Shown here in pieces: positions 42,375 through 54,229 of a stretch of 64,000 nucleotides of DNA. Made by a program: the position numbers and the translations under genes. The stretch comes from Micromonospora citrea (GTDB lineage: Bacteria > Actinomycetota > Actinomycetes > Mycobacteriales > Micromonosporaceae): NCBI RefSeq assembly GCF_900090315.1, contig NZ_FMHZ01000002.1, positions 2,520,501 through 2,584,500 of the forward strand, given 5' to 3'. Numbering within the stretch: position 1 is the stretch's first letter; every line of letters starts with the position of its first letter. A model generated the notes under the pieces. That model was not told the origin of the DNA, did not search any database, and saw only the letters and a list, made by a program, of their open reading frames with translations.

Positions 42375-43295
42375 ATGGCTGAGCAGTGGCGCGCACAGTT
42401 CGACGCGGAGGTGAGCTTCGCCAACGGCGGCGGGCTGCGTACGGAGGAGTTCCGGCTGGACATCCCGGGCCGGGAGATCGGCGACGACGAGCTGGCCGCG
42501 CTCTTCGTGCGGCACCTCGGGCTGCTGATGGTCGCCGAGGTCCGGATCACGAACAGGACGGTCCTCGCGGAGCCGCACAAGGGCGGCCGGGGCGTGACGG
42601 GGACCGACGGCACGACCGACGTCGCCGCTCGGCGACTGGTCGAGCTGAGCCACGTGATCACCGACGGGATGACCACCCTGCCCGGCTGGCCGGCCCCCCG
42701 GGTCACCGAGTGGCTGACCCGCGACGCCTCCCGGGCCAACTACGCCCCGGGCACCGAGTTCCAGGTGGCGCGGATCGACATGATCGCCAACACCGGCACG
42801 TACCTGGACACCCCCTCGCACCGCTACGCCGACGGCGCCGACCTCGCCGGCACGCCGCTGGACCGCCTCGCCGACCTGCCCGGCATCGTGGTCCGGGTGC
42901 CGGCCGACACCCGCGCGATCGACCGGCTGATGCTGGCGCCGTACGACGTGGCCGGGCGGGCGGTGCTGCTGCACACCGGCTGGTCGGCGCACTTCGGCAC
43001 GGACCGGTACGGCGCCCCGGAGGCGCCGTACCTCACCGAGGACGGTGCCCGGGCCCTCGTCGAGGCGGGCGCCGCCCTGGTCGGCATCGACTCGATCAAC
43101 ATCGACGACATGAGCCCGGCGTCCGCCGGCGCGCGCCCGGCCCACAGCACCCTGCTGGCCGCCGGAGTGCCGATCGTGGAGCACCTCACCGGCCTCGACG
43201 CGCTGCCCCCGGAGGGCTTCCGGTTCACCGCCGCCCCGCCTCGGGTGGCCGGCATGGGCACCTTCCCGGTCCGCGCCTTCGCCGTCGTCGGCTGA
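42375..43295 (+). CDS. Cyclase family protein with extra N-terminal domain
   Basis: The first about 75 residues (WRAQFDAEVSFANGGGLRTEE... VRHLGLLMVAEVRITNR...EEPHKG-type end) resemble a small stand-alone actinobacterial protein. The rest (ARRLVELSHVITDGMTTLPG to the end) is a cyclase/kynurenine-formamidase-like domain of about 210 residues. The metal motif that is normally HTGTHxD is NTGTYLDTPSHRY here, so two metal-binding histidines are changed. An in-frame GTG lies at the junction, so the frame could also be read as two genes; no stop separates them. Confidence 0.75.
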   Translation: MAEQWRAQFDAEVSFANGGGLRTEEFRLDIPGREIGDDELAALFVRHLGLLMVAEVRITNRTVLAEPHKGGRGVTGTDGTTDVAARRLVELSHVITDGMTTLPGWPAPRVTEWLTRDASRANYAPGTEFQVARIDMIANTGTYLDTPSHRYADGADLAGTPLDRLADLPGIVVRVPADTRAIDRLMLAPYDVAGRAVLLHTGWSAHFGTDRYGAPEAPYLTEDGARALVEAGAALVGIDSINIDDMSPASAGARPAHSTLLAAGVPIVEHLTGLDALPPEGFRFTAAPPRVAGMGTFPVRAFAVVG

Positions 43296-43302
43296 CCGCC
43301 GC

Positions 43303-43386
43303 GTCCCACCCGACGCCGCCGGGCCGCGGCGTCCCACCCGACGCCGCCGGGCCGCCGCGTCCCACCCGACGCCGCCGGGCCGCCGC
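43303..43386. repeat. 28-bp tandem repeat, three copies
   Basis: Three contiguous 28-bp units begin at 43303, 43331 and 43359, each starting GTCCCACCCGACGCCG. The first differs from the others at one base. They fill most of the 128-base gap between the convergent cyclase and carboxypeptidase genes. Confidence 0.85.
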
Positions 43387-43423
43387 AGGCGGTCCGACCG
43401 CCGCACGCCGCCGGTCCGGCCGC

Positions 43424-44464
43424 TCAGTAGCGCACCGAGATCCGCCGCTCGACCGCGTCCACCCGGACCTCGCCGCCGTACGGGACGATCAGCTGCGGGT
43501 CGGTGTGGCCGAGGTCGACGTCGAAGACCACCACCGCGTCGGGCGCGTACGCGGCGAGCGCCCGGGTGACCGCCTCCCGCTGGGCCTCGGCCCACTCCCG
43601 CCGCTCCTCGACGGAGTGCGGCTTCTCGAAGTCCCACGCCTTCGCCCGGCCGACGAGCACCGCCGGCGACGCGGTGAGCAGCCCCCGCTCCCCCATGTTG
43701 CGCAGCATCCGGAACACCTCGGTGGCCGGGGGCATCTCCTCCGACGTCTCGACGACCAGCACCGACCCGGCCAGCGCCTCGACCGGCGGAACCCGGTCGG
43801 CGGCCATCAGCCAGTGCAGGATCTCCAGGTTGCCGCCCCAGGCGCGCCCCTCGACCACCCGCCGCGGCCCCTGCCAGCGCCAGCCCTCCCCCGGCAGCAT
43901 CTCCGGCTCGTGGGCCAGCGACGCCGGGTCCCGCCAGTCGCCCGGCCGGTCGCCCCACTCCGGCGCGGGCGTGAGGTCGTACCAGCCGGAGGTGAAGAGG
44001 GCGGCGCGCAGCGAGTCGAAGGTCAGCGGGTGCGGCCGGCCGGGGCGGCCGAGGTGCACCAGCACCGACCCGCCGTGGTAGCCCACGATGCCCAGCCGGT
44101 GGAGGTGGTTGAGCAGGTTGGTGTTGTCGGAGTAGCCGAAGAACGGCTTCGGGTTGGCCCGCAGCACGGCGTCGTCCAGGTGCGGGGTGACCGTGATCTG
44201 GTCGTCGCCGCCGATCGTGGCGAGCACGGCGGTGATCGTCGGGTCGGCGAAGGCGGCGGTCAGGTCCCGCGCCCGCTCGCGCGGGTCGGCGCCCATCACC
44301 CGCGTCGTCGGATACTCCACCGGCTCCAGGCCGAACTCCTCGCGCAGCCGGCGCAGCCCCAGCTCGTACACGTGGGGAAAGATCGCGGGCAGGCCGGCGG
44401 AGGGTGAGACGACCGCGACCCGGTCGCCCGGCCGGGGCTTGGGAGGGTAGTTCGGCGGAGTCAT
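43424..44464 (-). CDS. LD-carboxypeptidase family (MccF-like, S66)
   Basis: The 346-residue protein has the S66 triad: Ser112 in FFGYSDNTNL, Glu214 in WGGNLEIL and His320 in DLGHTDP. The N-terminal domain has VAVVSPSAGLPAIFP and GGDD. MccF-type enzymes cleave the amide bond of microcin C-like acyl-adenylates, while LD-carboxypeptidases trim murein tetrapeptides; the motif set allows either. No microcin genes are nearby. It is preceded on the opposite strand by a membrane-protein gene. Confidence 0.87.
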   Translation of the reverse strand: MTPPNYPPKPRPGDRVAVVSPSAGLPAIFPHVYELGLRRLREEFGLEPVEYPTTRVMGADPRERARDLTAAFADPTITAVLATIGGDDQITVTPHLDDAVLRANPKPFFGYSDNTNLLNHLHRLGIVGYHGGSVLVHLGRPGRPHPLTFDSLRAALFTSGWYDLTPAPEWGDRPGDWRDPASLAHEPEMLPGEGWRWQGPRRVVEGRAWGGNLEILHWLMAADRVPPVEALAGSVLVVETSEEMPPATEVFRMLRNMGERGLLTASPAVLVGRAKAWDFEKPHSVEERREWAEAQREAVTRALAAYAPDAVVVFDVDLGHTDPQLIVPYGGEVRVDAVERRISVRY

Positions 44465-44547
44465 GATCGAACGCTAGCGGGTCGGTCGAACGGTTTCCGC
44501 CTGGATAACAGCGGTGAAAGCCGCGCAAATCGCCCTAGGCTGACGGC

Positions 44548-45567
44548 GTGGACGAGGAATCGCGCAGCCGGCTGCGCACCGCGGGGCTGCTGCTCGGCAC
44601 CCTGCTGCTCGCCACCGCGTTCATCGCCGCCTACGTCGGCGCGCTGCACCAGCCGACCCCGCGCGACGTGCCCGTCGGGGTGGTGCGGGGCGACCAGAAG
44701 GCCGAGGCCGTGCTCGACGCCGTGCGCAACCAGACCGACCGGATCAAGGCCGTCGGGTACGCCGACCCGGGCGCCGCCGCCGACGGCCTCGCCACCCGCG
44801 AGGTGTACGCGGTGCTCACCAGCACGGCCGAGGGCGGGCTGGCCCTGGCCACGGCCAGCGCCGCCGCGCCCGCCGCGACCGACGTCGTCGTGCAGGTGCT
44901 CGGCACCGCCGCACGGCAGGCGGAACTGCCGCTGCGGGTGACCGACGACGTCCCGGTGGCCGAGGCCGACCCGCGCGGGCTGGTCCCGTTCTACCTGGCC
45001 GTCGGGTACGTCCTCGGCGGCTATCTCGCCTCCACCGTCCTCGGGCTCGCGGGCGGCACCACGCCCCGAGGCCCGCGCCGCGCCGCACTACGGCTCGCCG
45101 CGCTCGCGGCGTACAGCGTGGTGCTCGGGATCGTCGGCGCGGTGGTGGTCGGGCCGGTCATCGGCGTCTGGGACCACGACCTGGCGGGCGTCGCCGCCGC
45201 CGGGGCGCTGGCGGTGTTCGCGGCGGCGGCGGCCGCCGCCGCGGTGCAGGGCTGGCTCGGCCTGCTCGGCACCGGCCTGGTGATCCTGCTGCTGGTGGTG
45301 CTCGGCAACCCCGGCTCCGGCGGCATCTACGCTCCCGAGTTCCTGCCCGCCTGGCTGCGCGGCATGCACCGGTGGAACGTGCCGGGGCTCGCCACCGACC
45401 TGCTCAAGTCCGTCGTCTACTTCGACCGCCGGTCGACCGGCTGGTCGGTGACCGGGCTCGCCCTGTGGTGCGTCCTCGGCGCGGCCGGGCTGCTCACCGC
45501 CGGCGTGTTCCGGGGCCGTCGTGCCGCGGCCCGCCGGTCGGGCCGGCCCGCGTCCGCACCGGACTGA
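44548..45567 (+). CDS. Hypothetical membrane protein, ABC-2/DUF3533-like
   Basis: The 339-residue protein starts at GTG and has an N-terminal helix ([20 protein letters not shown]). An outer domain of about 100 residues with [19 protein letters not shown] is followed by about five C-terminal helices ([16 protein letters not shown] onward). This order is that of ABC-2-type or YhgE/DUF3533-like proteins, without a companion ATPase nearby. No clear function can be assigned. It is followed by ppc after 104 bases that hold two palindromes. Confidence 0.7.
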   Translation: MDEESRSRLRTAGLLLGTLLLATAFIAAYVGALHQPTPRDVPVGVVRGDQKAEAVLDAVRNQTDRIKAVGYADPGAAADGLATREVYAVLTSTAEGGLALATASAAAPAATDVVVQVLGTAARQAELPLRVTDDVPVAEADPRGLVPFYLAVGYVLGGYLASTVLGLAGGTTPRGPRRAALRLAALAAYSVVLGIVGAVVVGPVIGVWDHDLAGVAAAGALAVFAAAAAAAAVQGWLGLLGTGLVILLLVVLGNPGSGGIYAPEFLPAWLRGMHRWNVPGLATDLLKSVVYFDRRSTGWSVTGLALWCVLGAAGLLTAGVFRGRRAAARRSGRPASAPD

Positions 45568-45619
45568 AGAATGAGACGAAACCGGGACCCCCTCCTGGCG
45601 ACGGCGGGGACGTGGATAC

Positions 45620-45646
45620 GATCCAGGGGATCGGACAGCGCTGTCC
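45620..45646 (+). promoter_or_regulatory. Two abutting palindromes upstream of ppc
   Basis: GATCCAGGGGATC (45620-45632) and GGACAGCGCTGTCC (45633-45646) lie directly side by side, ending 25 bases before the ppc GTG. Such a placement would suit a regulator-binding site or a leader hairpin. Which one, if either, is unknown. Confidence 0.45.
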
Positions 45647-45671
45647 TTCGTACTCACGTAAGGAGCGCACC

Positions 45672-48458
<2,787 letters not shown>

Positions 48459-48547
48459 GGGGTGCGGCGGGGCGCCCGCGCCACGGACATCGTCCGGCGA
48501 GGGGCCCCGCTGACCGCACCGACGGGCGGCTCACCCGGTCGGCGCGG

Positions 48548-49288
48548 TCAGAAGTCGCCGCCCCCGAAGTCACCGCCGCCGAAGTCACCGGCCTGGTCGC
48601 CGCCGACGTCGCCGCCCTGGTCGCCGTGGTCGGCGCCGTCGCCGAAGCCCTCCTCGTAGCCGGCCGCGTAGCCGTAGCCCGGGTCGGCGAAGGCCGGCGA
48701 GAAGAGCGCGTCGGCGATCAGCAGGCCGCCGACCACCCCCGCGCCGGCGCCGAGCGCGGTCTTCCACCAGGGGGTGGAATACCAGCCCGCCGGCACCGGC
48801 CGGCCCTGGAACCGCCCACCGGGGTAGTAGTAGGGCGTGTCCCGGCCGGGCTGCGGGCCGGCCTTGAAGGTCTGCCCCTGCACGTCGACCTGGCGTTCCC
48901 GGGTCAGCTCGCCGGCGCCCTGCGCGGCGGCCAGCGGCGGCAGCTCGGGGCCGGGGTCGATGCCGAGCGCCACCCGGGCCGCCCGGGCGTACGTCAGCCC
49001 CTCCAGCGCGGTCTCCCGGGCCAGGCGGTACTGCTGGACGGTCCGGGCCTGCTCGAGCTGGCTGCCGGCCGCGTTGTAGCGCTCGCCCGCGTCGACGAGC
49101 GCCTGGCGTACCGCCGGGTGGTCGCCGTGCAGGTTCATCACCTGTCCGCCCAGGCGCTCGTACCAGCGCTGGGCGTCGGCCCGCACGTCGGCGAGGCTGC
49201 GGGCCTCGCGGGCGGCGCTCTCCCGCCGCCACCACACGAACGCGCCCACCAGCAGCACCACGAGGATCGCCACGAGCAGAATTTCCAT
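48548..49288 (-). CDS. Hypothetical membrane-anchored protein with Gly/Asp-rich tail
   Basis: The 246-residue protein has an N-terminal helix (ILLVAILVVLLVGAFVWW), then a helical region with ADAQRWYERLGGQVMNLHGDHPAVRQALVDAGERY. A second hydrophobic stretch near residue 195 (WWKTALGAGAGVVGGLLIADAL) precedes a Gly/Asp/Phe-rich tail ending in repeated GGGDF. The low-complexity tail resembles C-termini of some DUF1542-like or TPM-type proteins. The family is unknown to me. Convergent with ppc, with a gap of 89 bases. Confidence 0.7.
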   Translation of the reverse strand: MEILLVAILVVLLVGAFVWWRRESAAREARSLADVRADAQRWYERLGGQVMNLHGDHPAVRQALVDAGERYNAAGSQLEQARTVQQYRLARETALEGLTYARAARVALGIDPGPELPPLAAAQGAGELTRERQVDVQGQTFKAGPQPGRDTPYYYPGGRFQGRPVPAGWYSTPWWKTALGAGAGVVGGLLIADALFSPAFADPGYGYAAGYEEGFGDGADHGDQGGDVGGDQAGDFGGGDFGGGDF

Positions 49289-49423
49289 GGCCCGAAGGTA
49301 CCCGCGCCGGTCAGGTCGTACGCCTCCGGCGCGGCCCCTCCCCGGCGCCGCCCACCGGCCCGGCCGGGCGCGCCGGCCGCGTCCCCGCCGGCAGCCGTCG
49401 CACTCGTCTGGCAAGCTCCGGTG

Positions 49424-50602
49424 GTGGACTTCTCGACGCTGGCCGTGGTGGTCGTCTGCCTCGCCGCCGGAGGGGCGGCGGGCTGGTACGCCGCCCGGGC
49501 CCGCTCGGCCACCGACATCGCCCGGCTCGACGCGACGCTGCGGGCCACCCGGGAGGGCGAGGGCCGGCTGGAGCAGTCCATGCGCGCGCTCAGCTACGAG
49601 GCGACCGCCCAGTCCCAGGAGGCCGTCGCCCGGGCGGTGGCGCCGCTGCACGACACGCTGCGCCGCTACGAGCAGCGCGTCGCCGAGCTGGAACGGGACC
49701 GCATCGACGCCTACGCCGAGCTGCGCGAGCAGGTCCGCACGATGAGCAGCGTCTCCGGCGAGCTGCGCACCGAGACCAAGCAGCTGGTGGCGGCCCTGCG
49801 GGCGCCCCAGGTGCGGGGCCGCTGGGGCGAGCACCAGTTGCGCCGGATCGTCGAGGCGGCCGGCATGCTCGAGCACTGCGACTTCTCCGAGCAGGTCACC
49901 GCCGCCACCGACCACCAGGGTGTCCGCCCCGACCTGGTGGTGCGCCTGCACGGGGGCCGGTCGGTGGTGGTGGACGCCAAGGCGCCGTTCGACGCCTACC
50001 TGACCGCCATGGAGGCGCGCGACGAGCGGGGCCGCGACACCCACCTCGACGCGCACGCGCGACACCTGCGGGCGCACGTCGACGCGTTGGCCGCCAAGTC
50101 CTACTGGGCGGCGTTCGACAGCACGCCGGAGTTCGTGGTGCTCTTCGTGCCGGCCGACCCGTTCCTCGACGTCGCGTTGCAGCGCGACCCGACGCTGCTG
50201 GAGCACGCGTTCGCCCGCAACGTGGTGCTGGCGACCCCGGCCACCCTGGTCGCGCTGCTGCGCACCGTGGCCTACTCGTGGCGGCAGGAGGCGCTGGCCC
50301 GCAACGCGGTGGCGGTGCACTCGCTGGCCCGCGAGCTGTACGGGCGGCTGTCCACCCTGGGCGACCACGTCGGCAAGCTGGGCTCCTCGCTCGGCGGCGC
50401 GGTGACCGCGTACAACCGGGCGGTGGGGTCGCTGGAGTCCCGCGTCCTGGTCAGCGCCCGCAAGCTGGCCGAGCTGGGGGTCTCCGACCAGGAGTTGGCC
50501 GCGCCGGCGCAGATCGAGCTGGCCCCCCGCCAACCGCAGGCCCCGGAGCTGCTGGAAACCGTCGACGCGGACGCGCCGACCGGTCGGTCGACACTGGACT
50601 GA
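49424..50602 (+). CDS. rmuC: DNA recombination protein RmuC
   Basis: The 392-residue protein starts at a GTG; an adjacent GTG one codon earlier is equally possible. It begins with a membrane helix (LAVVVVCLAAGGAAGWYA), then a long coiled coil (RLEQSMRALSYEATAQ through ELRTETKQLVAAL). The RmuC nuclease-like core follows: GRWGEHQLRRIVEAAGMLEHCDF, VVVDAKAPFDAYL, FVPADPFLDVALQ and NVVLATPATLVALLRTVAY. RmuC limits DNA inversion at short inverted repeats in E. coli. The domain order is complete. Confidence 0.92.
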   Translation: MDFSTLAVVVVCLAAGGAAGWYAARARSATDIARLDATLRATREGEGRLEQSMRALSYEATAQSQEAVARAVAPLHDTLRRYEQRVAELERDRIDAYAELREQVRTMSSVSGELRTETKQLVAALRAPQVRGRWGEHQLRRIVEAAGMLEHCDFSEQVTAATDHQGVRPDLVVRLHGGRSVVVDAKAPFDAYLTAMEARDERGRDTHLDAHARHLRAHVDALAAKSYWAAFDSTPEFVVLFVPADPFLDVALQRDPTLLEHAFARNVVLATPATLVALLRTVAYSWRQEALARNAVAVHSLARELYGRLSTLGDHVGKLGSSLGGAVTAYNRAVGSLESRVLVSARKLAELGVSDQELAAPAQIELAPRQPQAPELLETVDADAPTGRSTLD

Positions 50603-50626
50603 CAGCCGATACCTACCACCTCCAAT

Positions 50627-50718
50627 GTGACAATGCGCATCCCCGCATGTCACGAAGTGGTCACAACGAACTCGCCGGTAGTGACAGTGACCAACGCCAG
50701 CACGAAGGATGCGGTCAC
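50627..50718 (+). promoter_or_regulatory. Promoter region of the S8 protease with repeated GTGAC/GTCAC
   Basis: Six GTGAC or GTCAC pentamers fall within 92 bases, at 50627, 50649, 50660, 50681, 50687 and 50714. The first two belong to an inverted repeat, GTGACAATGCG and CGCATGTCAC, with one bulged base and a 6-base spacer. The region precedes the GTG at 50764. It is a candidate control region for the protease. Confidence 0.45.
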
Positions 50719-50763
50719 GCGCGCCCTGCATCTGAGGGCCCTGTTCTCTGGAGGAAAGAGAAC

Positions 50764-53700
50764 GTGAGCAAACCCCGAAACCTGAGCCGGCGCACCTCCG
50801 CCGCGCTCTTCGCGTCGGTCGTGGCGGCCAGCGCCGTGACCGTCGCGGGCGGCGCCGCGAGCGCCGCGCCGACCGCCGCGCCCGACACCTCGCAGGCCAC
50901 CCCCGTCGAGGCGCTGGGCTCGCACGACGCCAAGCTGCTCGCCGAGGCGGAGGCGAAGAAGGCCCCCACCGTCACGCTGATCGTCGCCACCGACAAGGGC
51001 GAGGCGAAGGACGTCGCCGAGGACCTCAAGGCGCTCGGCGCCGCCGTCACCGAGCGGTACGACAGCATCGGCTACGTCCTGGCCAAGGTGCCCACCTCGA
51101 AGGTGGTCAAGGCGGCCACGCTGCCCGGCGTCTCCGCAGTGGACCTCGACGAGACCATTCAGCTCCCCGACCCGACGCCCGAGGTGGCCGCCGGCGGCAA
51201 GAAGGCGGCGAAGCAGGCCGCGACCCTGCCCGGCCCCGGCGCCGACACCCCGGCCGCCAACCCGTACATGCCGACCAACGAGATCGGCGCCGTCGACTTC
51301 GTGCGGGAGCACCCGGAGTGGGACGGCCGCGGCGTCACGATCGGCATCATGGACTCCGGGGTGGACCTCGGTCACCCGGCGCTCCAGCAGACCACCACCG
51401 GCGAGCGGAAGATCGTCGACTGGGTCACCGCGACGGACCCGTTCGAGGACGCCACCTGGCGCGCCATGATCACCGAGGTGAGCGGCCCGACGTTCACCGC
51501 CGCCGGCGCGACCTGGAAGGCCCCGGCGGGCACCTACCGGTTCAACCGGTTCGCCGAGTCGGTGACCGCGAACAGCGACCCCGCCGGTGACGTCAACCGC
51601 GACGGGGACCGGACCGACGCCTTCGGCATCCTCTACGACCCGGCCACCCACAACATCTGGGTCGACGTCAACCAGAACAACGACTTCACCGACGACGCCC
51701 TGATGCGGCCGTACAAGGAGAAGTTCGACGTCGGCCACTTCGGCACCGACAACCCGGCGACCCCCGTCGCCGAGCGGATGCCGTTCGTCGTGGAGTACCG
51801 CGAGGACGTCGACACCGCCCCCCTCGGCGGCCCCGGCCTGGTCGACTACGTCAACATCGGCATCGTCGAGAGCACCCACGGCACCCACGTCGCCGGCATC
51901 ACCGCCGCCAACGACATGCTCGGCAACGGCGCCTTCGACGGTGCCGCACCCGGCGCCAAGCTGGTCTCCGCCCGCGCCTGCTCGTGGGGCGGCGGCTGCA
52001 CCTACGCCGCCCTCACCACCGGCATGGCCGACCTGGTGATCAACCGCAAGGTCGACGTCATCAACATGTCGATCGGCGGCCTGCCGGCGCTGAACGACGG
52101 CAACAACGCCCGCGCCGAGCTCTACAACAACCTGATCACCACCTACGGCGTGCAGATGTTCATCTCGGCCGGCAACTCCGGCCCGGGCCTGAACACCATC
52201 GGCGACCCCTCGGTGTCGTCCAACGTGGTCAGCGTCGCGGCGAGCATCAGCAGGGACACCTGGCTGGCCAACTACGGCTCCGTGGTGAAGCGGAAGAACG
52301 CGCTGTTCAACTTCTCCTCGCGCGGCCCGCGTGAGGACGGCGGCGTCAAGCCGAACATCGCCGCCCCCGGCTCCGCCATCTCCACCGCGCCGACCTGGCA
52401 GCTCGGCAACCCGGTTCCCGAGGCCGGCTACCCGCTGCCCCCGGGCTACGCGATGCTGAACGGCACCTCGATGGCCTCCCCGCAGGCCGCCGGCGCCGCC
52501 GCGCTGCTGCTGTCGGCCGCCAAGGCGACCGACAAGGGCGTCACCCCGGCCGCGCTGCGCCGGGCGATCTACTCCTCGGCCAAGCCGATCAAGGACGTCC
52601 CGACGTACGCCCAGGGCTACGGCATGTTCAACGTGCCCGGCGCCTGGAAGCTGCTGCGCAAGGGCGTGGAGACCCGGTCGTACACCTCCGACGCCCCGGT
52701 CTGCACCGTGCTCTCCGGGCAGCTCGGCACCCCGAACCGAGGCACCGGCGTCTACAACCGATGCGCCTCCGCCGACGGCGGGCACCGGGTCGGCCAGTCG
52801 AAGGCCTACCAGGTCAAGCTGACCCGCACCAGCGGGCCGGCCGGCACCGTGCGGCACAACGTGGGTCTGCGCGGCAACGACGGCACCTTCTCGGCGCCGA
52901 AGACCGTCTCGCTCCCGCTGAACCAGACCGTCACCGTCACGGTCACCGCCAGGCCCGCCACCTCCGGCGCGCACGGCGCGATCATGACGATCGACGACCC
53001 GCGCACCTCGGTCGTCGACTTCGAGGTCTCCACCGTGGTCGTGGCCTCGAACGACGTGAAGAAGCCGGACTACTCCTTCTCGGCCGAGGGTTCGGTCGAC
53101 CGGAACGGCTTCACCTCGTACTTCGTGACGGTGCCGCCGGGCACCGGCGCTCTCCAGGTGAACCTGTCCGGCATCGCCACCGGTTCGCAGACCCGGTTCA
53201 TCGCCTTCAACCCGTACGGCGTCCCGGTGGAGAGCACCTCCAGCCTCGCCTGCTACACCAACTTCTCCGACGCCAACGCCTGCAAGCCGCAGGAGCGCGA
53301 CTACCAGAACCCGATCGCCGGGGTCTGGGAGATCGAGGTGGAGTCCCGTCGGACCTCGCCGTCGCTGAACAACCCGTTCCAGCTCACGGCGCGGGTGCAG
53401 GGTGTCGCGGTCGAGCCGGCCGTGGTCGAGCTGCCGTCGGTCGCCGCCGGTGCGGCGACCCCGGTGACCTGGTCGCTGACCAACACCTTCGGCCCGGTCG
53501 CGGTGACCGGCCAGGGCGGCCCGCTCTCCAGCGTGCACGCCGAGCGGCCGACCATCGCCGAGGGCACGTCGCAGGAGTTCACGGTGGAGGTGCCGGCGGG
53601 CGCGACCCGCTTCACCGCCCGGATCGGCAACCCGGCCAGCGCCGCCGCCGACCTCGACCTCTACGTCTTCCGCGGCACCACGGAGGTCGGCCGGGCCGCC

Positions 53701-54027
53701 GACGGCGACTCGGAGGAGGCCGTGACCATCAACAACCCGGCGGCGGGCACCTACCGGGTGGTCGTCGAGGGCTACGCGGTGGACGGGGCCGGTGGCAGCA
53801 CCGCCTACGACTACCGTGACTCGTTCTCGGCGGCGGCGCTGGGCACCCTCTCCGCGCCGGCCACGCCGCTCAACCTGGCCAACGGCGCCACCGCCACCCT
53901 CACGGGCACGGTGACCGCCCAGGCCACCCCGGGCGCCGGCCGCGCGCTCTTCGGTGAGCTGTCCGTGGTCACCACCGAGGGCGCGGTCGTCGGCCGCGGC
54001 GCCGTCTCCATCGGCGCCGTGAACTGA
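50764..54027 (+). CDS. Secreted S8 family peptidase, tripeptidyl-peptidase-II-like
   Basis: The 1087-residue protein starts at GTG with GGAGGAAAGAG just upstream. It has a signal peptide (SAALFASVVAASAVTVAGG, then ASAAP). A propeptide of about 110 residues precedes the subtilisin domain, which has Asp in GIMDSGVD, His in STHGTHVAGI and Ser in NGTSMASPQAAGAAALL. The Pro-Gln in place of the usual Pro-His after the serine motif and the long insert between Asp and His resemble TPP-II-type S8 proteins. Beta-rich modules fill the C-terminus. A terminator follows at 54049. Confidence 0.9.
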   Translation: MSKPRNLSRRTSAALFASVVAASAVTVAGGAASAAPTAAPDTSQATPVEALGSHDAKLLAEAEAKKAPTVTLIVATDKGEAKDVAEDLKALGAAVTERYDSIGYVLAKVPTSKVVKAATLPGVSAVDLDETIQLPDPTPEVAAGGKKAAKQAATLPGPGADTPAANPYMPTNEIGAVDFVREHPEWDGRGVTIGIMDSGVDLGHPALQQTTTGERKIVDWVTATDPFEDATWRAMITEVSGPTFTAAGATWKAPAGTYRFNRFAESVTANSDPAGDVNRDGDRTDAFGILYDPATHNIWVDVNQNNDFTDDALMRPYKEKFDVGHFGTDNPATPVAERMPFVVEYREDVDTAPLGGPGLVDYVNIGIVESTHGTHVAGITAANDMLGNGAFDGAAPGAKLVSARACSWGGGCTYAALTTGMADLVINRKVDVINMSIGGLPALNDGNNARAELYNNLITTYGVQMFISAGNSGPGLNTIGDPSVSSNVVSVAASISRDTWLANYGSVVKRKNALFNFSSRGPREDGGVKPNIAAPGSAISTAPTWQLGNPVPEAGYPLPPGYAMLNGTSMASPQAAGAAALLLSAAKATDKGVTPAALRRAIYSSAKPIKDVPTYAQGYGMFNVPGAWKLLRKGVETRSYTSDAPVCTVLSGQLGTPNRGTGVYNRCASADGGHRVGQSKAYQVKLTRTSGPAGTVRHNVGLRGNDGTFSAPKTVSLPLNQTVTVTVTARPATSGAHGAIMTIDDPRTSVVDFEVSTVVVASNDVKKPDYSFSAEGSVDRNGFTSYFVTVPPGTGALQVNLSGIATGSQTRFIAFNPYGVPVESTSSLACYTNFSDANACKPQERDYQNPIAGVWEIEVESRRTSPSLNNPFQLTARVQGVAVEPAVVELPSVAAGAATPVTWSLTNTFGPVAVTGQGGPLSSVHAERPTIAEGTSQEFTVEVPAGATRFTARIGNPASAAADLDLYVFRGTTEVGRAADGDSEEAVTINNPAAGTYRVVVEGYAVDGAGGSTAYDYRDSFSAAALGTLSAPATPLNLANGATATLTGTVTAQATPGAGRALFGELSVVTTEGAVVGRGAVSIGAVN

Positions 54028-54048
54028 CCCGTCCCGCACCGGAACACC

Positions 54049-54078
54049 GGAGCCCGTCCCCACCCGGGGGCGGGCTCC
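54049..54078 (+). terminator. Hairpin terminator after S8 protease
   Basis: A 13-bp stem with one G-T pair and a 4-base loop starts 21 bases after the protease stop. Left arm 54049-54061, right arm 54066-54078. Confidence 0.8.
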
Positions 54079-54229
54079 GCCCGTTCCGGGGCAGGGGGCG
54101 GGCAAAGGGCCGTCGCCGGTCCTCGCCCGCCGGGCCCGGACAGCGCGAGGCAGGAGGCACCACGGAGGCCGGCGTCGGTCGCGGCCCGAACAGCTCGCCC
54201 CCGCGGCGGACGCGGAAGCGGGCGGCAGT

